Source: JBDUDR01 sp040002845 (GTDB taxonomy: Bacteria; Actinomycetota; Actinomycetes; Propionibacteriales; Nocardioidaceae). From it: 14,253 bases of DNA. The stretch spans positions 1-14,253 of the forward strand of contig JBDUDR010000067.1 of NCBI GenBank assembly GCA_040002845.1, in the 5' to 3' direction. The position numbers were made by a program, and so were the translations under genes. The notes under the pieces are model-generated. The model ran no database searches. It was not told where the DNA came from and saw nothing but the letters and a program-made list of their open reading frames with translations. The stretch's first letter is position 1. The number at the start of each line of letters is the position of its first letter. Shown here in pieces: positions 14,095 through 14,253 of the stretch.

Positions 14095-14106
14095 TTCCGA
14101 TAGATT

Positions 14107-14253
14107 TCAACGGAGAGTTTGATCCTGGCTCAGGACGAACGCTGGCGGCGTGCTTAACACATGCAAGTCGAGCGGTAAGGCTCCTTCGGGAGTACACGAG
14201 CGGCGAACGGGTGAGTAACACGTGAGCAATCTGCCCTTCACATTGGGATAACC
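14107..14253 (+). rRNA. rrs: 16S ribosomal RNA, 5' end only
   Basis: AGAGTTTGATCCTGGCTCAG at 14114-14133 is the universal start of 16S (E. coli positions 8-27), which places the mature 5' end near 14107. ACGAACGCTGGCGGCGTGC, then GCGGCGAACGGGTGAGTAAC, follow as conserved blocks; the variable helix between them has the short CTCCTTCGGGAG form common in actinobacteria. The gene continues past the right edge, so only about 147 of some 1,520 bases are present. Details such as GAGCAATCTGCCC suggest Propionibacteriales to me, with low certainty. Confidence 0.97.

Larger units (their letters stand above)
13712..14106 (+). other. rRNA operon promoter and leader region
   Basis: This 395-base non-coding region between tyrS and 16S rRNA holds two candidate promoters and a structured leader, each entered separately. 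Smaller items: the octamer TTGACTGG occurs twice, at 13756-13763 and 13783-13790; a short stem CCCT-GACC-AGGG at 13735-13746 might be a weak tyrS terminator but has no T-run; GGCC-GAGA-GGCC at 13911-13922 forms a stem with a GNRA-type loop; and TGACA-ACT-TGTCA lies at 14049-14061. No protein-coding gene was seen. Confidence 0.7.

Noticed and set aside
1..14253. CRISPR arrays, insertion sequences, prophage or toxin-antitoxin genes
   Set aside because: None of the repeats has spacer-array structure, and no transposase, integrase or phage-like product was seen.

Overview
The window is high-GC DNA with dense, overlapping genes and frequent GTG starts. The start of a 16S rRNA gene at the right end has an actinobacterial sequence, so the organism is an actinomycete in the broad sense (Actinomycetota). 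The first 147 bases of 16S look most like Propionibacteriales to me, but that is an impression from memory and not a search result.

Layout. (1) Bases 1-835, minus strand: an ArsR-type regulator whose stop codon overlaps the start of an MFS transporter that runs off the left edge. (2) Bases 836-1287: a long non-coding stretch with short hairpins, ending in a candidate promoter overlapped by ArgR-type operator sequence. (3) Bases 1288-9724, plus strand: a complete arginine cluster, argC-J-B-D-F-R-G-H. Every junction from argC to argG overlaps by 1-4 bases, and only argG-argH has a gap (19 bases). (4) Bases 9725-9898: a convergent intergenic region packed with nested short repeats. (5) Bases 9899-11120, minus strand: a 3-methyladenine DNA glycosylase (mpg family) preceded, one base away, by a conserved gene of unknown function. 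(6) A divergent control region with three AGTTGAG heptamers at exact 10-base spacing, then a DUF5995-type gene. (7) A stand-alone AroQ-type chorismate mutase and tyrosyl-tRNA synthetase. (8) Bases 13712-14106: an rRNA operon leader with two candidate promoters and several strong hairpins, then the 5' end of 16S rRNA.

How the genes work together. ArgJ, B, C, D and F convert glutamate via acetylated intermediates to ornithine and citrulline, and ArgG and ArgH finish arginine. ArgR, encoded inside the operon, very probably represses it through the operator upstream of argC. ArgB carries the C-terminal pattern of arginine-inhibited NAG kinases, so control is likely at both transcription and enzyme level. 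Chorismate mutase (toward tyrosine and phenylalanine) next to TyrRS is a small aromatic pair. No new multi-gene system is evident. The best leads for a second look are the 10-base-phased repeats, the nested repeats after argH, the unknown gene coupled to the DNA glycosylase, and the structured rRNA leader.
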